From Erpobdella octoculata (lineage: Eukaryota; Annelida; Clitellata; Hirudinida; Erpobdellidae), in the NCBI GenBank assembly GCA_963978895.1, contig OZ022238.1:8278938-8342937 (forward strand): a stretch of 64,000 nt of DNA, given 5' to 3'. Position numbers and translations under genes: made by a program. How positions within the stretch are numbered: the first letter of the stretch is position 1; each line of letters opens with the position of its first letter. Under the pieces are notes generated by a model, which saw only the letters and a program-made list of their open reading frames with translations, searched no databases and had not been told where the DNA came from. Below are positions 8,721 through 19,793 of this stretch, piece by piece.

Positions 8721-10800
8721 TTGACATCCAGGTAACGTTCACAGCCAAACATTTATGTAACCTGTTGTGGTCACTGTGTAACTCTGTATGGAACCTCTTA
8801 AACTCTTCCCGTTCTGAGAAGTTTTTTGGTCACGATTTTGTCCTTCATGATGATCAGATTTGTCTCTCCAGCCCGTATTTCTTGTTTCATGTTTTCGACA
8901 AAATGTTTTTGTGCTTTTTTTCCCTTTGGAGTTATGTCCCGATGTACAGAAACCGCTGAAAAATCTCTTTCCTTCATCGTTTTCATATTTTTTTTTTAGA
9001 AGCTCAGATTGAAGCATTTTGTTTTTTTTAAACCAGTTTCAATAGTTTTAGTCTGGCAAGCTCAGGTTTTATTGAGTGTATCGTTGGTATCACTACAAGA
9101 TAACAGGGGCGTCATTTCACCAAAACCTTAGGGGGGGGGGGGGCAACAAGTTTTTAAAACCCACAGTTTCTAAAATTTATTTTCCTAATGCTATATTTTT
9201 CTTCTAAAAACTGCGGATAACCGGGAAGGAGAGCTAGTCGTACTTTAAATTTGTTTATCAAAACTTTATACACTTTTTCTCTAAAAAAACTGGGACTCGA
9301 GAAAAGAATAAATTGTAGCCAGTGGCGAATTGATAGGATAGCCCACATCGTGTGACCCCGTTCCGCCTTTTCAAAAAAAATTGTTACAAAACAGTGCCAT
9401 TGATATAAGTACAGCTTACAAATAAATTTTCTTGATTCAGAGAGAATTGACAAAAGTCAGGAAATGAATTTTACACTGTACATTAATGAATGTAGTTGCT
9501 AATGAAAGACTACCAATTCCATGACTTAGACAGACCCTAAAAGCTTTATAGGTAGCGCACTATAAATATTCACATTGATTGATTGGTTGAAGAAGAAATT
9601 TTGAAGGCACAACATTTTAAGAATACTATAGAAGGGTCATCTTTATTGCATTTTTTAACATAATGGTAAAACAGATGACAGACAAGACATGTTACTTCCA
9701 GTTAGTGTTAAATTTTCTTGTGCACTTTTTTTTTGATTTCTCAAAACTTTCAAAATCTTACAGGAATGCGCGAGAATATATTTGAATTTTAAGAAACCCT
9801 TTCCGGTCATCAGCTATATTTAAGACATTAGTGTTTACTGTTTTCAAAAACATTTTGTAAAAGTACCTCTACGACTGCCCCACCCTCGATCATCAGCTTC
9901 GTTTGGAGGAACAAATTGGCAGATGGGATTTTCCAGGAGACATTCCTTAGACTTTGCCCCGGGCGCGAAAAAATTTAGTTACGCTACTGGAGTTACTGGG
10001 TTGTCTTGACCTATTTCACCAATCTTGTGTTATTATTGATGTAAGCAACTTTACCAATTGAGCTCATTTATTTCTCAAATCCCTGCACAGGCCGATTTTT
10101 TAAGACCCGACCCGTTATATAGATACAAAATCCCAAGCCCTGTTCATTTTCACTAGCATAAAAACCCATGTCTCGGCTCAATAGCCTCGGCCTATGCTGA
10201 TTTTGGTCCAGGCAGGACCGTTTAATAACAATAACCCTATTATGAAGTCCCGCGCTAAACACGTCCGAGCAAGGCTCTAGGTCTTGTCAATTTGATCAAT
10301 TCTTTGTGAGTACAAATATTTTTAAATTGCACTTATGAAATGGAAACACACATTATACAAAAAATAGTTGTCTTTGCAAATATTATAATGTTTTTCAACA
10401 AAAATCAATAAACTAAAATTATACAATTTTACAAAAATCAAAGTTATTGACAAATTACACAGTAAGTTTTGTCACCAAAAATTTAACACGTGATTCACAA
10501 CCACAACCAACTGTTCTGGTACATACATGGTGATTTGTTTTTGGCCTAAAAAGCATTAAAACTCAATCTTATTGATTGATAGTGAGTAGCAAGTGATTTA
10601 TTGGTTCAGTTTTTTTAACAAGCAAATTGATTTCAATATTAATTATATTCGTAATTGAGTAAGTCGTTTTTGTTTACTTTGGATAACACAAACTATTTTG
10701 ATCATCACAATAACACAGTATAATTAATAATCACATTATAACGTGAAAATTAAATTGAAAACATTATGAAAAGTCCTTAAATAACAATACAGCCACGTTC
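8721..10800. other. No gene seen; repeat fragments
   Basis: There is no convincing coding region. A hAT-like terminus (CAGGGGCGTCATTTCACC at 9109) is followed by a long G-tract at 9132-9145, resembling the G-rich hAT-like elements elsewhere here, but its partner end was not found. CAGTGGCG at 9323 and the GC-rich block 10085-10275 may be other DNA-transposon ends. Confidence 0.4.
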
Positions 10801-10823
10801 TTGCCAAGTAATCAAACAATTTA

Positions 10824-11458
10824 TTATTCAAAAACAGTTAGGTTGCGGCGATGTACAAGCTGAAGAGTCATATTTATGTTCCGTTGAACATAATAAAAAG
10901 TGGTGCTTGTAAGACCATCGTTATATGGAAAACCAGGTCCAATAACATTATGGTTGTAACTACTGTCTATGTTCAAACGTCCTGTTTCTTGGATATTCGG
11001 CTTAGCAAGGTGAACAACCAGCATTGTTCTAGTAAGATCAATTGAATTAGTGTTAAATTTGATAGCCATAGCAATCAAATATTGATCGTATGCCACTCGA
11101 CCAATCACCACGTCAGGAATGGCTGACCAATTAAATGAACAGTTTTCTCTGGTAAAGAATAAATAATCAATGGCATAAATGCCTGCAAGACTTGCACCTT
11201 TAGCTTCATTTTTAAGATTTGATTTATCAAAACGCCTGATGTAACTCTCTGTTAATTCTGGAGCAATAATTGGTAAACTAGAATTGATGGTAAAATTTTG
11301 TGCTTTATGAGATGATGCGGTGAAATTTAAAGGTACTTTATACATGTAGACCTCCGTTCTTCTGCCTACAAGCAGAACATTGCTGTTAAGAGGATCTTGT
11401 ATACGTTTATTTATTAATTTGAGATTTTCAAGAAGACTATCATCAAACAGCAAATCAC
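10824..11458 (-). CDS. Terminal exon of a glycosyltransferase-like (GT-A fold) gene
   Basis: On the minus strand a polypyrimidine tract and AATTTCAG acceptor precede the exon, which opens with GDLLFDDSLLENLKL and ends at a stop at 10824. It encodes about 210 residues. Blocks such as GDLLF, VLLVGRRTEV, AIDYLFFTRE and IPDVVIGRVAYDQYLI, then the IDLTRTMLVVH block, match my recollection of animal proteins with a nucleotide-sugar-transferase-like fold and unknown substrate. GDLLF would be the acidic motif region. Several N-glycosylation sequons (NFT, NSS, NCS, NMT) suit a Golgi or secreted protein. Upstream exons were not found; the DNA to the right is microsatellite and repeats. Family assignment is from memory of motifs and moderate. 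Confidence 0.55.
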
Positions 11459-11750
11459 CTGAAATTAAAAAAAAAAACATTAAAAACAATTATCCGTTAT
11501 ATCTAAGCAATTAATTATTTAACGATCTACTTTGCAAGACCCCTGATCTATAATGGAAAAACTCAATGGTGTCATGCGTTCCCCGTTCCAGCAAGTACTT
11601 CTATTCTCTCCAAGCAGCTGGACGCAGTTCTGTCCCAAAATTCCGATCTTTTGCCATTTCTGAAAAACCCCAAACTAGGGATTCCCCTACGTACCATTCG
11701 TCTCATTACTGTTCGTTTCCCTACGTTTCGTCTCCAGTTTTGTTGAACGA

Positions 11751-12630
<880 letters not shown>

Positions 12631-12631
12631 G

Positions 12632-12858
12632 TTTTTTTTTTTTTTTTTTTTTTTTTTGACAATATTTAGAGTGGCGTAAATCCTAAAGGACTTCAAAGCC
12701 ACTGAAGGGTTCTTTGCAGAGGCAGCCATTTATAGGCGCCTACCCCTTTAGCAATGCGAGTGAACTCCTTGCTTAAGGGAGTTACGCTGATGACGCGGGT
12801 GAGGCTGGAACTGCCGACCTAATGATCGACAGGCGAGCGCTCTACCGCTCTGCCATTG
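12632..12858 (-). mobile_element. tRNA-derived SINE with poly(A) tail
   Basis: On the minus strand the 5' part looks like a tRNA: A-box region GGCAGAGCGGTAGAGCGC and B-box region GGTCGGCAGTTCCAGCC. A unique body follows (GGGAGTTCACTC..., GGGGTAGGCGCCTATAAATG) and a ~26-nt A tail (T run at 12632-12657). This is the normal plan of an RNA polymerase III-transcribed SINE mobilised by a LINE. A diverged relative is at 20790-20930. Confidence 0.75.
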
Positions 12859-12978
12859 GTATAGCAAAGGTTTTTAGTGCCCCGGATAAATTATAATCAT
12901 TGCATCCCTGAAAATGCCCATCTGGTAACGTTTGGTCCAAAAAAGCTCAAAACTGGTGAGTAGTCGTGCTTATTCAGA

Positions 12979-13135
12979 ACAACTTTCATTTTTGTCTTTT
13001 AAATTACTAGTGTTTAATATTGGTATGGTTATCGATTGTTTATGTGTTTAATAACAATTGTATTGTACATACATATTCTGGATATTGTTAACATAATCAT
13101 AATCATTAGTTCTGCTAAAATGCAACTATTGTTAT
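12979..13135. repeat. Copy of Ly6 intron sequence, detached from any exon
   Basis: ACTTTCATTTTTGTCTTTTA, then TTGGTATGGTTATC, TAATCTGGAT-like and ATAATCATTAG, match in order the intron of the Ly6 gene at 52634-52770. No Ly6 exon is next to it; a paralogous exon sits 8 kb away at 21377-21507. Confidence 0.5.
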
Positions 13136-13470
13136 TAAAAAAGTTTCAGAAAAATAAGATTAAATTTGATAAAGAAACAATACACTTTTTAAAAACATTT
13201 TTAATTTTAAATGGACTGTGAAAAAATAATGTTATCTGAAATAAATAAAAGTGGACATTCTATTTATGTAAGTTTTTTTTTAATTATAGAGTGATAATAA
13301 CACCAAACACATACAAGGATGTTTTTCCTTTACTTGTTATTTTAATAAGTAGATTTGTCAATAAAATTGCGTTTTTGCTCTAACACGTGTTTAGTGAGCA
13401 ATAATGACACGTCGATTGCTTACAAGCAGACTTTCAAGTTTTTAGTTTTCTGAATTTTTACTTTTTTTTT

Positions 13471-13813
13471 ACCAATGCTTTTATTAACTCGTCGTCTCTG
13501 TTTTTCTGTCTGTCTGTTTCTCTGTCTGTTTCAAATCTTGCAATCAATTTTTGAGTCACTTCCTGATGATAGATTTTTTTCAAATTTTGCATACATGCTC
13601 AAAATAGAAGACAATGCAATATTCAATTATTAGTTTTACAATAAGTCAATTAATTTAGTTAATTTTAATTAATTTCGATATTTCGATATAATTAAGATAT
13701 TTCGACTTTAATATAAAATAAAAGAGTAATATAAGAAAAAATTGATTGCAAAATTTGTGTTTTAATTACATATAAGAGCATTGGTTTTAAAAATTCGTTT
13801 TTAATTTACTTGT
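13471..13813 (+). repeat. Left arm of a ~345-bp inverted repeat
   Basis: The sequence from ACCAATGCTTTTATTAACTC to TTCGTTTTTAATTTACTTG recurs almost unchanged in inverse orientation at 21873-22220. Its TGTCTGTCTG tract, GAGTCACTTCCTGATGATAG and CAAATTTTGCATAC blocks resemble dispersed Helitron-like or R2-type repeats. The arms bracket a DEG/ENaC gene and an LTR element. Confidence 0.8.
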
Positions 13814-13937
13814 TTAATTTTATTATGATTTTTTGTTATTGACTTTATTTGTTTTGAGTTATTACAATTTGTTTAGGTTGATTTTCTCGTGGATGGAAGT
13901 CCTTTCAGCAACCTTGTTAAATTGAAAACGTGAAAAA

Positions 13938-14420
13938 AACAAAGCATACATGGAAGAATTCATACTAAGTAAGATTTAAATATATTTTTCTAAAATCTAT
14001 TGATCGTTTTAAGCCACAAAGTGGATAGCTAATGCAAGGATGAAAGTAACTTAAAAGGATTTTGCTTTTCTCATTACCATGCGTCCTTTTTTGTAATAGT
14101 TTTGTGACATGCTGATTAAAACAACAATGTTAATATTAAAATTAGTTTGTTTGCTTAGTTTCCTAAACGAATTTTGAACACTTTTATAAATGAAAAAAAA
14201 CTACAGGTGACACTACTTCTCGACACACACAACTTTAGCATTGCCAATAAATTCTTTGCTTAAGGGAATTATTTGTGAAACACATTTATTGTTTAAAACA
14301 TGATTTTTTAGTCGCGTATATTTTATTGCTGTTGAGTAGAAGCTTTGAAGAAATTCTTTGTTTTCAGTGTTGTCATGACGATGAGAACACAAGCATTTAA
14401 AATATTGTACACTTATTTAT
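13938..14420 (+). repeat. Duplicated block near a DEG/ENaC gene (copy 1)
   Basis: The run starting ACAAAGCATACATGG, then GATGAAAGTAACTTAAAAGG, TGACATGCTGATTAAAAC, AAAAAAAACTACAG and GTTGTCATGACGATGAGAAC, matches 61580-62455 in the same left-to-right direction. Both copies lie just 5' of an intact DEG/ENaC gene, but relative to the genes they point opposite ways. Confidence 0.7.
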
Positions 14421-14916
14421 TCATCTAACCATAATTTTATCCATCCATGGGACGTTTGTTTTATGTTTCTGTGACTGACAGAGTTAGTTTGAAATGAACG
14501 TCGCACACTTTTATCTTTTTTTAAACTATTTATTTCGATTTAAAAGTGATTTTTTAAAACTTTCATAAAATGTATTTATATTTTTAAACAATTTTTGCAG
14601 TTGTCATCGTTATGACAACAAACACATAAAATTACTTCAAGGCATCTATTCAATAGCGTGAAACAATCAATAAATTCAACATTAACAATCTAAATCAAAA
14701 AGATGTTTTGTTACATTGCACGGCTGCGAGACAAGTTTAAACAAAAAACAATTGTGTTGATGTATTTTATATGTGCTACCTGTTGTACATAATAAGCCAA
14801 AATATTTAAATAACTACCTTTGACGAAAAAATATGTAAGACTGTTTTGACTGCTTGTAACTTGAGTTTTGATTGTGCTTAACATTTAAATTAACCTGAAA
14901 TATTATATAGCTGGAA

Positions 14917-16467
14917 ATGATACGCGTAAAAGAAGAATTCGTTAAATTTTGTGAAAATGTTTCTGTGCGAGGCGTATCAAAGGTTGTCAAATCACAAAAA
15001 CAGTTTTTTAAGATAATGTGGCTGTGTGCTGCTATTGGATGTTCAGGGATTCTCATTTGGCAACTTGTTACTCTGTTAAGAAATTACAGCTTGTATCCTT
15101 ACAGGACTGCCTATGGTGTAAAAACGACTGCAAACAAGTTTCCTTCAATAACTCTATGCAGTTCGAAACCAGCATCTGTTTATAATGACTCTCAAATTAC
15201 TTTCAATGACTATTCCAAGAAACTAAAATATATTTTCAATAAAGTTAATAAAACAAGTTCAGATTGGTCGTTATTTGAAACACAGCTTTCTAGAGGTCAT
15301 TCAAGATCTCTGCCGAAATATGGTAATACTGATAAAACTATTCCATTTCTTGTCGATACTATTGTATTTGACTATAATAATCAACAAACAATTGAGAGCA
15401 ATTGTACTAAGTTGGAACACGAAATTATCTACCACCCAGATTTCCACGACTGCCATTTTTACCAGATTTCAAAATTTTGCAACATTTCAATAAAGTCTCT
15501 TGTTATGCTAGTGTATACAAAGCCTTACATCGATGATTTGTATTTTGATAACCGTAGTCCGTTATTATATACAGAGGGAGTCAGAGTAGCCTTGACCTCT
15601 TCTAGAGATGTTGGTAACATTTCAAAAGGATTTTATCTTCCTTTAGGAACTGATACGTTAGTAGAATTATCTACGAAAGTTGAAACAATTTTAGACAAAC
15701 CTTACAACAGTGAAGGTTGTGAAAGTAAGAAATATATCGATAAGTCTTCAGACATTCTTTATAGCACCTATATTTGTAAAACGAAATGTGTGCAAGATGC
15801 ACTTTTAAAAATATGTAAATGTGTTTCGGATAAATTACTTGTTAGTCCAATGTATAACATTGAAGAAACATGTGGTAATAATACTTTGTTATATAGAACT
15901 GACGATGTTGACGCAGAAGTACAATATAACAAAACAATTAAATCATTTGAACAAATTAAATGTGAAGATGATGCCTACGATAGGTTACACAATAGTTGTG
16001 AAGCAAATTGTAGAAAAAAACCCTGCGTTGAAACCTTATATGAACATATTGTTCAACCAATGAATTATTGGCAAAAACTGTCTTCCTATCTGTATATTTA
16101 TGTTGTTTATATAATGCCAAGTAGAAAAAATAAAAACGATAAGTCATACATTTATTTTACCGATTTCCATGAAGTTTTTAATAATTGGGCAGCCGGAAAT
16201 ATAACTAAAAAAGAGCTTGATGAATGTTTAAGAAAAACAGATAAAATAAGATTACATTTTTTAAAAGTTACGTTTACTTTCTCATCTAATACAACTATTG
16301 TAATTACTGATGCACCTGTTTATTCTTGGGATTCAATGCTTGGAACTGTTGGTGGGATTTTCAGTTTGTGGATGGGAATTACCATAATGACATTTGTTGA
16401 ACTAATTGAGTTTCTAATTAATTTGATTGGAATAATGGCAAATTCGATCATTTCTTATAAAAAATGA
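14917..16467 (+). CDS. DEG/ENaC-family sodium channel subunit, intact, intronless
   Basis: A 516-residue plasma-membrane channel subunit of the degenerin/epithelial sodium channel/ASIC superfamily, which forms trimeric cation channels. It has a short cytosolic N-terminus, TM1 (about residues 31-53), the post-TM1 motif FPSITLC (75-81), and a large ectodomain. The ectodomain has the C-terminal cysteine-rich block (KCVQDALLKICKC, then ETC, NSCEANC and PCVETLY). A pre-TM2 segment and TM2 complete it, with GGIFSLWMGIT and FVELIEFL (479-502). Two family positions differ: the N-terminal His-Gly gating pair is Arg-Gly (18-19), and the selectivity-filter G/S-X-S is Gly-Ile-Thr (487-489). The first ATG of the frame aligns with the start of the paralogue at 61393. 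There are no introns. It could be an intronless lineage or an old retrocopy that stayed open. Confidence 0.88.
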   Translation: MIRVKEEFVKFCENVSVRGVSKVVKSQKQFFKIMWLCAAIGCSGILIWQLVTLLRNYSLYPYRTAYGVKTTANKFPSITLCSSKPASVYNDSQITFNDYSKKLKYIFNKVNKTSSDWSLFETQLSRGHSRSLPKYGNTDKTIPFLVDTIVFDYNNQQTIESNCTKLEHEIIYHPDFHDCHFYQISKFCNISIKSLVMLVYTKPYIDDLYFDNRSPLLYTEGVRVALTSSRDVGNISKGFYLPLGTDTLVELSTKVETILDKPYNSEGCESKKYIDKSSDILYSTYICKTKCVQDALLKICKCVSDKLLVSPMYNIEETCGNNTLLYRTDDVDAEVQYNKTIKSFEQIKCEDDAYDRLHNSCEANCRKKPCVETLYEHIVQPMNYWQKLSSYLYIYVVYIMPSRKNKNDKSYIYFTDFHEVFNNWAAGNITKKELDECLRKTDKIRLHFLKVTFTFSSNTTIVITDAPVYSWDSMLGTVGGIFSLWMGITIMTFVELIEFLINLIGIMANSIISYKK

Positions 16468-16469
16468 GT

Positions 16470-17260
16470 TGTTGAAAATTAAATGAATTAACACAATACA
16501 ATTTCTATGGTGTTTTTTATTTTTGATTCAGGATTTTGAATAGTTTGTTTTTATTTTAATTTTTAAAACCCATATAATAACTTTACTATTGTTTTTGCTT
16601 GCCTGCTTAAATGTTTGAAAATATTGAACATACAAATTAAAAAATTATCCGTCTTTTTGTTCTATAATTAACTGGTTTCTTGTTTTTAACTTAGTTTATT
16701 GTTCTTGTAAATACAACCGAATTGTTATTTTTAATTAAAACTGCAACATGAAGTAATTTATTTTTTATTTGATGACAGTTAATGTGTAATAAGTTTGATC
16801 TATTTTATATTGATTTTTCTTATTTGCATGTGATTATAAGCTGTAAACACTACCGTAATGCTTCATTGATATTGTCAAATATTTTTTATTGTTTTATACT
16901 TATTGATGTAGTTGCTTTAATGTTTTTTGTTTTTTTTTAATTAAGGGTTTTTAGTGTGTTTTTGAATTGATAAATATTGACAATGAACAAAACATATAAA
17001 TTTTTTTTTCAAAAATGTTATTAAATAACCAATTAAGTCAATAATTTGACATTTTGTAGTTATCAATATTAATTTTAGTTTATTTAATAATTTTTCAATT
17101 GAATAGTTTCAAAATTTTCTAGTTATTGAAATTAATTTATTGTTACTTTTCATAGTTTTATTTTAAATTTGTTCATTAGGTTTTTTGTTTTTTTTGTAAT
17201 ATTTGAAGTCTTAAAAATTACATTGTTTGAAATTGTCTACAAACAATAAATTAAGCGCAT
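16470..17260. other. AT-rich DNA, no gene seen
   Basis: 3' flank of the channel gene; no coding region, RNA gene or clear repeat was recognised. Confidence 0.5.
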
Positions 17261-17266
17261 AGTATA

Positions 17267-17540
17267 TGTAATATTGTTACATATTATATTGTTAAATATT
17301 ATTATATAAATATTATTATATATTAATATTTATATTAATTAGATTTGTCTATGTTTATTATTATCAACGTATTTCTTATCTTTGGTTGTACAGCTGATTA
17401 GCATGGCTGTGGTAATCAAGATCATTCAACACACAGTCTGGTCTCGTGTCAAGTACTCATTCCTGTTCTGATTCTTTTCTTAACATTTTGTATATCGTTG
17501 TCAGCGGACTTTGTTTGTCTAATAAACTCGAAACACGACA
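17267..17540 (+). repeat. 5' LTR
   Basis: Begins TGTAATATTGTTACAT and ends AAACTCGAAACACGACA. AATAAA near the end may serve as the poly(A) signal. It matches the right LTR base for base by eye. Confidence 0.92.
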
Positions 17541-18001
17541 TGGCGCAGTCTACAGGGGTTAAAGATGAATTGTTTGAAACGATGCAGAAATTCATTTCTT
17601 GTCAACAAAACGTGGCATCTACCTTCAGCATTAGGCAACCGCCTCCGCTCGACATCAGCTCTTCAAACCTTGCTGAGGAATGGAGACGCTGGCGATGTGG
17701 GTATACAACATACTTTCAACTTTGCGACGGCAACCAGTTACCAGAGCACCGACAAGTGGCTCTTCTGTTAAGTGCCCTTGGAGAAGCTGCCAATTCCATG
17801 TATTATGACATGGATTGGGAAAGAGAGGAGGACAAACTAAAGCACGACGTCGTTCTTCAAAGATTTGAACAGAGGTGCTCGCCAAAACGACATCTGTTGA
17901 CTGAAAGATTCGTTTTTTACCATATCACACGAAACTCTGAAGAATCTTCAATCGAATTTCTGGAGCGCTTGAAAATTGCTTCTAGAAACTGTGAATTCTA
18001 G
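17540..18001 (+). CDS. Gag, N-terminal part, ended by an in-frame UAG
   Basis: A 153-residue capsid-like region of the LTR element. The ATG at 17540-17542 spans the junction of the LTR (final A) and the primer-binding site (TG). It reads MAQSTGVKDELFETMQKF and continues with AEEWRRWRCGYTTYFQL and FEQRCSPKRHLLTERFVFY, the usual gypsy-type Gag pattern of Trp and Arg-rich helices. A TAG at 17999-18001 interrupts the frame. The same frame continues downstream (DPEEMIRDKFVF) into zinc knuckles and protease. Because the stop lies inside Gag rather than at the gag-pol border, it looks more like a disabling mutation than programmed readthrough, but readthrough cannot be excluded. Confidence 0.8.
   Translation: MAQSTGVKDELFETMQKFISCQQNVASTFSIRQPPPLDISSSNLAEEWRRWRCGYTTYFQLCDGNQLPEHRQVALLLSALGEAANSMYYDMDWEREEDKLKHDVVLQRFEQRCSPKRHLLTERFVFYHITRNSEESSIEFLERLKIASRNCEF
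17541..17558 (+). other. Primer-binding site of the LTR element
   Basis: TGGCGCAGTCTACAGGGG immediately follows the LTR end CA. TGG at this place is the complement of a tRNA CCA end. The tRNA species was not determined. Confidence 0.7.
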
Positions 18002-18013
18002 GACCCAGAGGAG

Positions 18014-19780
18014 ATGATCAGAGATAAGTTCGTTTTCACTCATCCAGATAAAGTCACCAAAATGAGAATAATGGGAGAAGTTGACATTTCATTAGATAAT
18101 GTTGCTAAAATTGCCAGCACAATGGAAACACTCCAATCAAATTTTAAATCGATTGAAAAAGACAACACATACGAAGTAAATAGTATGGAGTTTTCTAAAA
18201 ATTCACAAAAAGTTTTTCAGAAAAAGTGCAATAATTGTGGCCAAATTCACAAATCAACTTGTCCAGCCAGAGGGAAGACTTGTCACAATTGCAAGAAGAA
18301 GAACCACTTCGCAAGTGTGTGTCGGTCTCCAAAGGAAGCAAATTTTGTTGAAACTGAAACTGAGAAGGTTATTGAAATTAATTCTTTTGATTCTGTTAAT
18401 AAATCTCTCAGATGGTCGTGTTTGTTTAGTGTTGTTAATGGACCACCAATAGAGTTCAAATTGGACACAGGTGCAGATGTAAATACCATTAGTCACATAG
18501 AACTTAAGAAATTGAAGCATTTTAGTCTAAGAAAGACATCTGTTGTTTTGAAACCTTATGGGGTTTACAAATATTTAAAGCCATTGGGAGTTGTTGAACT
18601 GAATTTATTGCATCCATGCAACAATCAGTTACTTCAAGGTGATTTCTATGTTGTGAATGGCAAATCAGAACCTCTCCTAGGTAAACATTTTTGTGAAAAG
18701 TACAAATTAGTAACTCTGAACATACCAGAAAGAAAATTGTCTCAGAATTTGTTCCAGACTGACATCCATCAACTTCATGAGGAAACGGTTGCCAAACAGG
18801 TTTCTCACCTAACATTTTCTGAAACTCAAATTTATAATAAATACTCTGAAGTTCCAGAAGGACCATGGGAGAAAGTTGGAGCAGATATATTCACTTTGAA
18901 TTCCCGTGATTTCTTGCTTGTAGTCGACTATTTCAGTAAATATCCAGAAGTTGTTCAGCTACAGAACAAAACATCCACAGAAATTATTAGTAAGCTCAAG
19001 TCATTATTTTCAAGACATGGCATCCCAATGACAGTTGTTTCAGATAACATGCCATTCAACTCAGAAAGCTGTAGAAAATTTGCTTTAGATTGGGGTTTTC
19101 GTTGGCAGTTCACAAGCCCCGGAAATTCACGGTCAAATGGCATGGTCGAAAGACATATTCAAACCATAAAGAATGTGCTCAAGAAAGCTGAAGAATCAAA
19201 GACGGACCAGCAACGGGCTTTATTAAGTTTACGAAACACTCCAATTTCAGGTATGCATGTTTCGCCATCTCAACTCTTGTTCAGCAGACGTTTGAGAGAT
19301 GCTCTTCCAATTGTGACCAGAAAGCTGAAACCTGAAGTCATTAGAGATGCTAAGGAGCGTTTAACTCAATGCCAACAGAAAACCAAGGTTTTTCACGATG
19401 CTCGTCATTCCACACAACATCAGCTTCTTGTTCCAGATACACCAGTCAGATTCCGCATCAATAATAGTTGGAGACAAGGAAAAATCAAATCGGTCAATAA
19501 TCCTAGAAGATACACAATAGTCACAGCTGATGGGCATGAATTTATCAGAAACAGAAGGTTTATTTTTCCAACTAAAGAGTATTTTTCAGGTAATTTACAT
19601 TTGGCACAAATTCCAACACAATGCACCAGTGAAGACAAGCAGATGACTCCAGACGTTGAAGGCTCTACAGTTCCACCAGCTCCTGCCATTTCTGTTCCTG
19701 AGCCACCTGTTCCAGGATGTTCCAGGGAAACCAGATATGGACGTCAAATTAGACCTCCCAAGCGCTATGGTTTTGACTAG
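18014..19780 (+). CDS. Gag zinc knuckles - protease - integrase fusion, RT deleted
   Basis: A 588-codon frame, in phase with gag. Its order is the end of capsid, then two CCHC-like zinc knuckles (CNNCGQIHKSTC and CHNCKKKNHFASVC, 18227-18315). An aspartic protease follows with active-site LDTGADV (18461-18481). After about 130 residues an integrase catalytic core begins at PWEKVGADIF (Asp at 18884). The second Asp is in SDN (19040-19048) and the Glu in NGMVER (19148-19150). The C-terminus has a chromatin- or DNA-binding-like basic tail. RT, RNase H and the integrase HHCC finger are absent, yet the frame stays open across the join. The second Asp to Glu spacing is 34 residues by my count, one short of the usual DX35E. 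Confidence 0.85.
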   Translation: MIRDKFVFTHPDKVTKMRIMGEVDISLDNVAKIASTMETLQSNFKSIEKDNTYEVNSMEFSKNSQKVFQKKCNNCGQIHKSTCPARGKTCHNCKKKNHFASVCRSPKEANFVETETEKVIEINSFDSVNKSLRWSCLFSVVNGPPIEFKLDTGADVNTISHIELKKLKHFSLRKTSVVLKPYGVYKYLKPLGVVELNLLHPCNNQLLQGDFYVVNGKSEPLLGKHFCEKYKLVTLNIPERKLSQNLFQTDIHQLHEETVAKQVSHLTFSETQIYNKYSEVPEGPWEKVGADIFTLNSRDFLLVVDYFSKYPEVVQLQNKTSTEIISKLKSLFSRHGIPMTVVSDNMPFNSESCRKFALDWGFRWQFTSPGNSRSNGMVERHIQTIKNVLKKAEESKTDQQRALLSLRNTPISGMHVSPSQLLFSRRLRDALPIVTRKLKPEVIRDAKERLTQCQQKTKVFHDARHSTQHQLLVPDTPVRFRINNSWRQGKIKSVNNPRRYTIVTADGHEFIRNRRFIFPTKEYFSGNLHLAQIPTQCTSEDKQMTPDVEGSTVPPAPAISVPEPPVPGCSRETRYGRQIRPPKRYGFD

Positions 19781-19793
19781 CTTGGGAGGGAGG

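Noticed and set aside
13556..13590. CTGATGATAGATTTTTTTC in the inverted-repeat arms
   Set aside because: No GAAA and no stem partners; a dispersed-repeat motif only.
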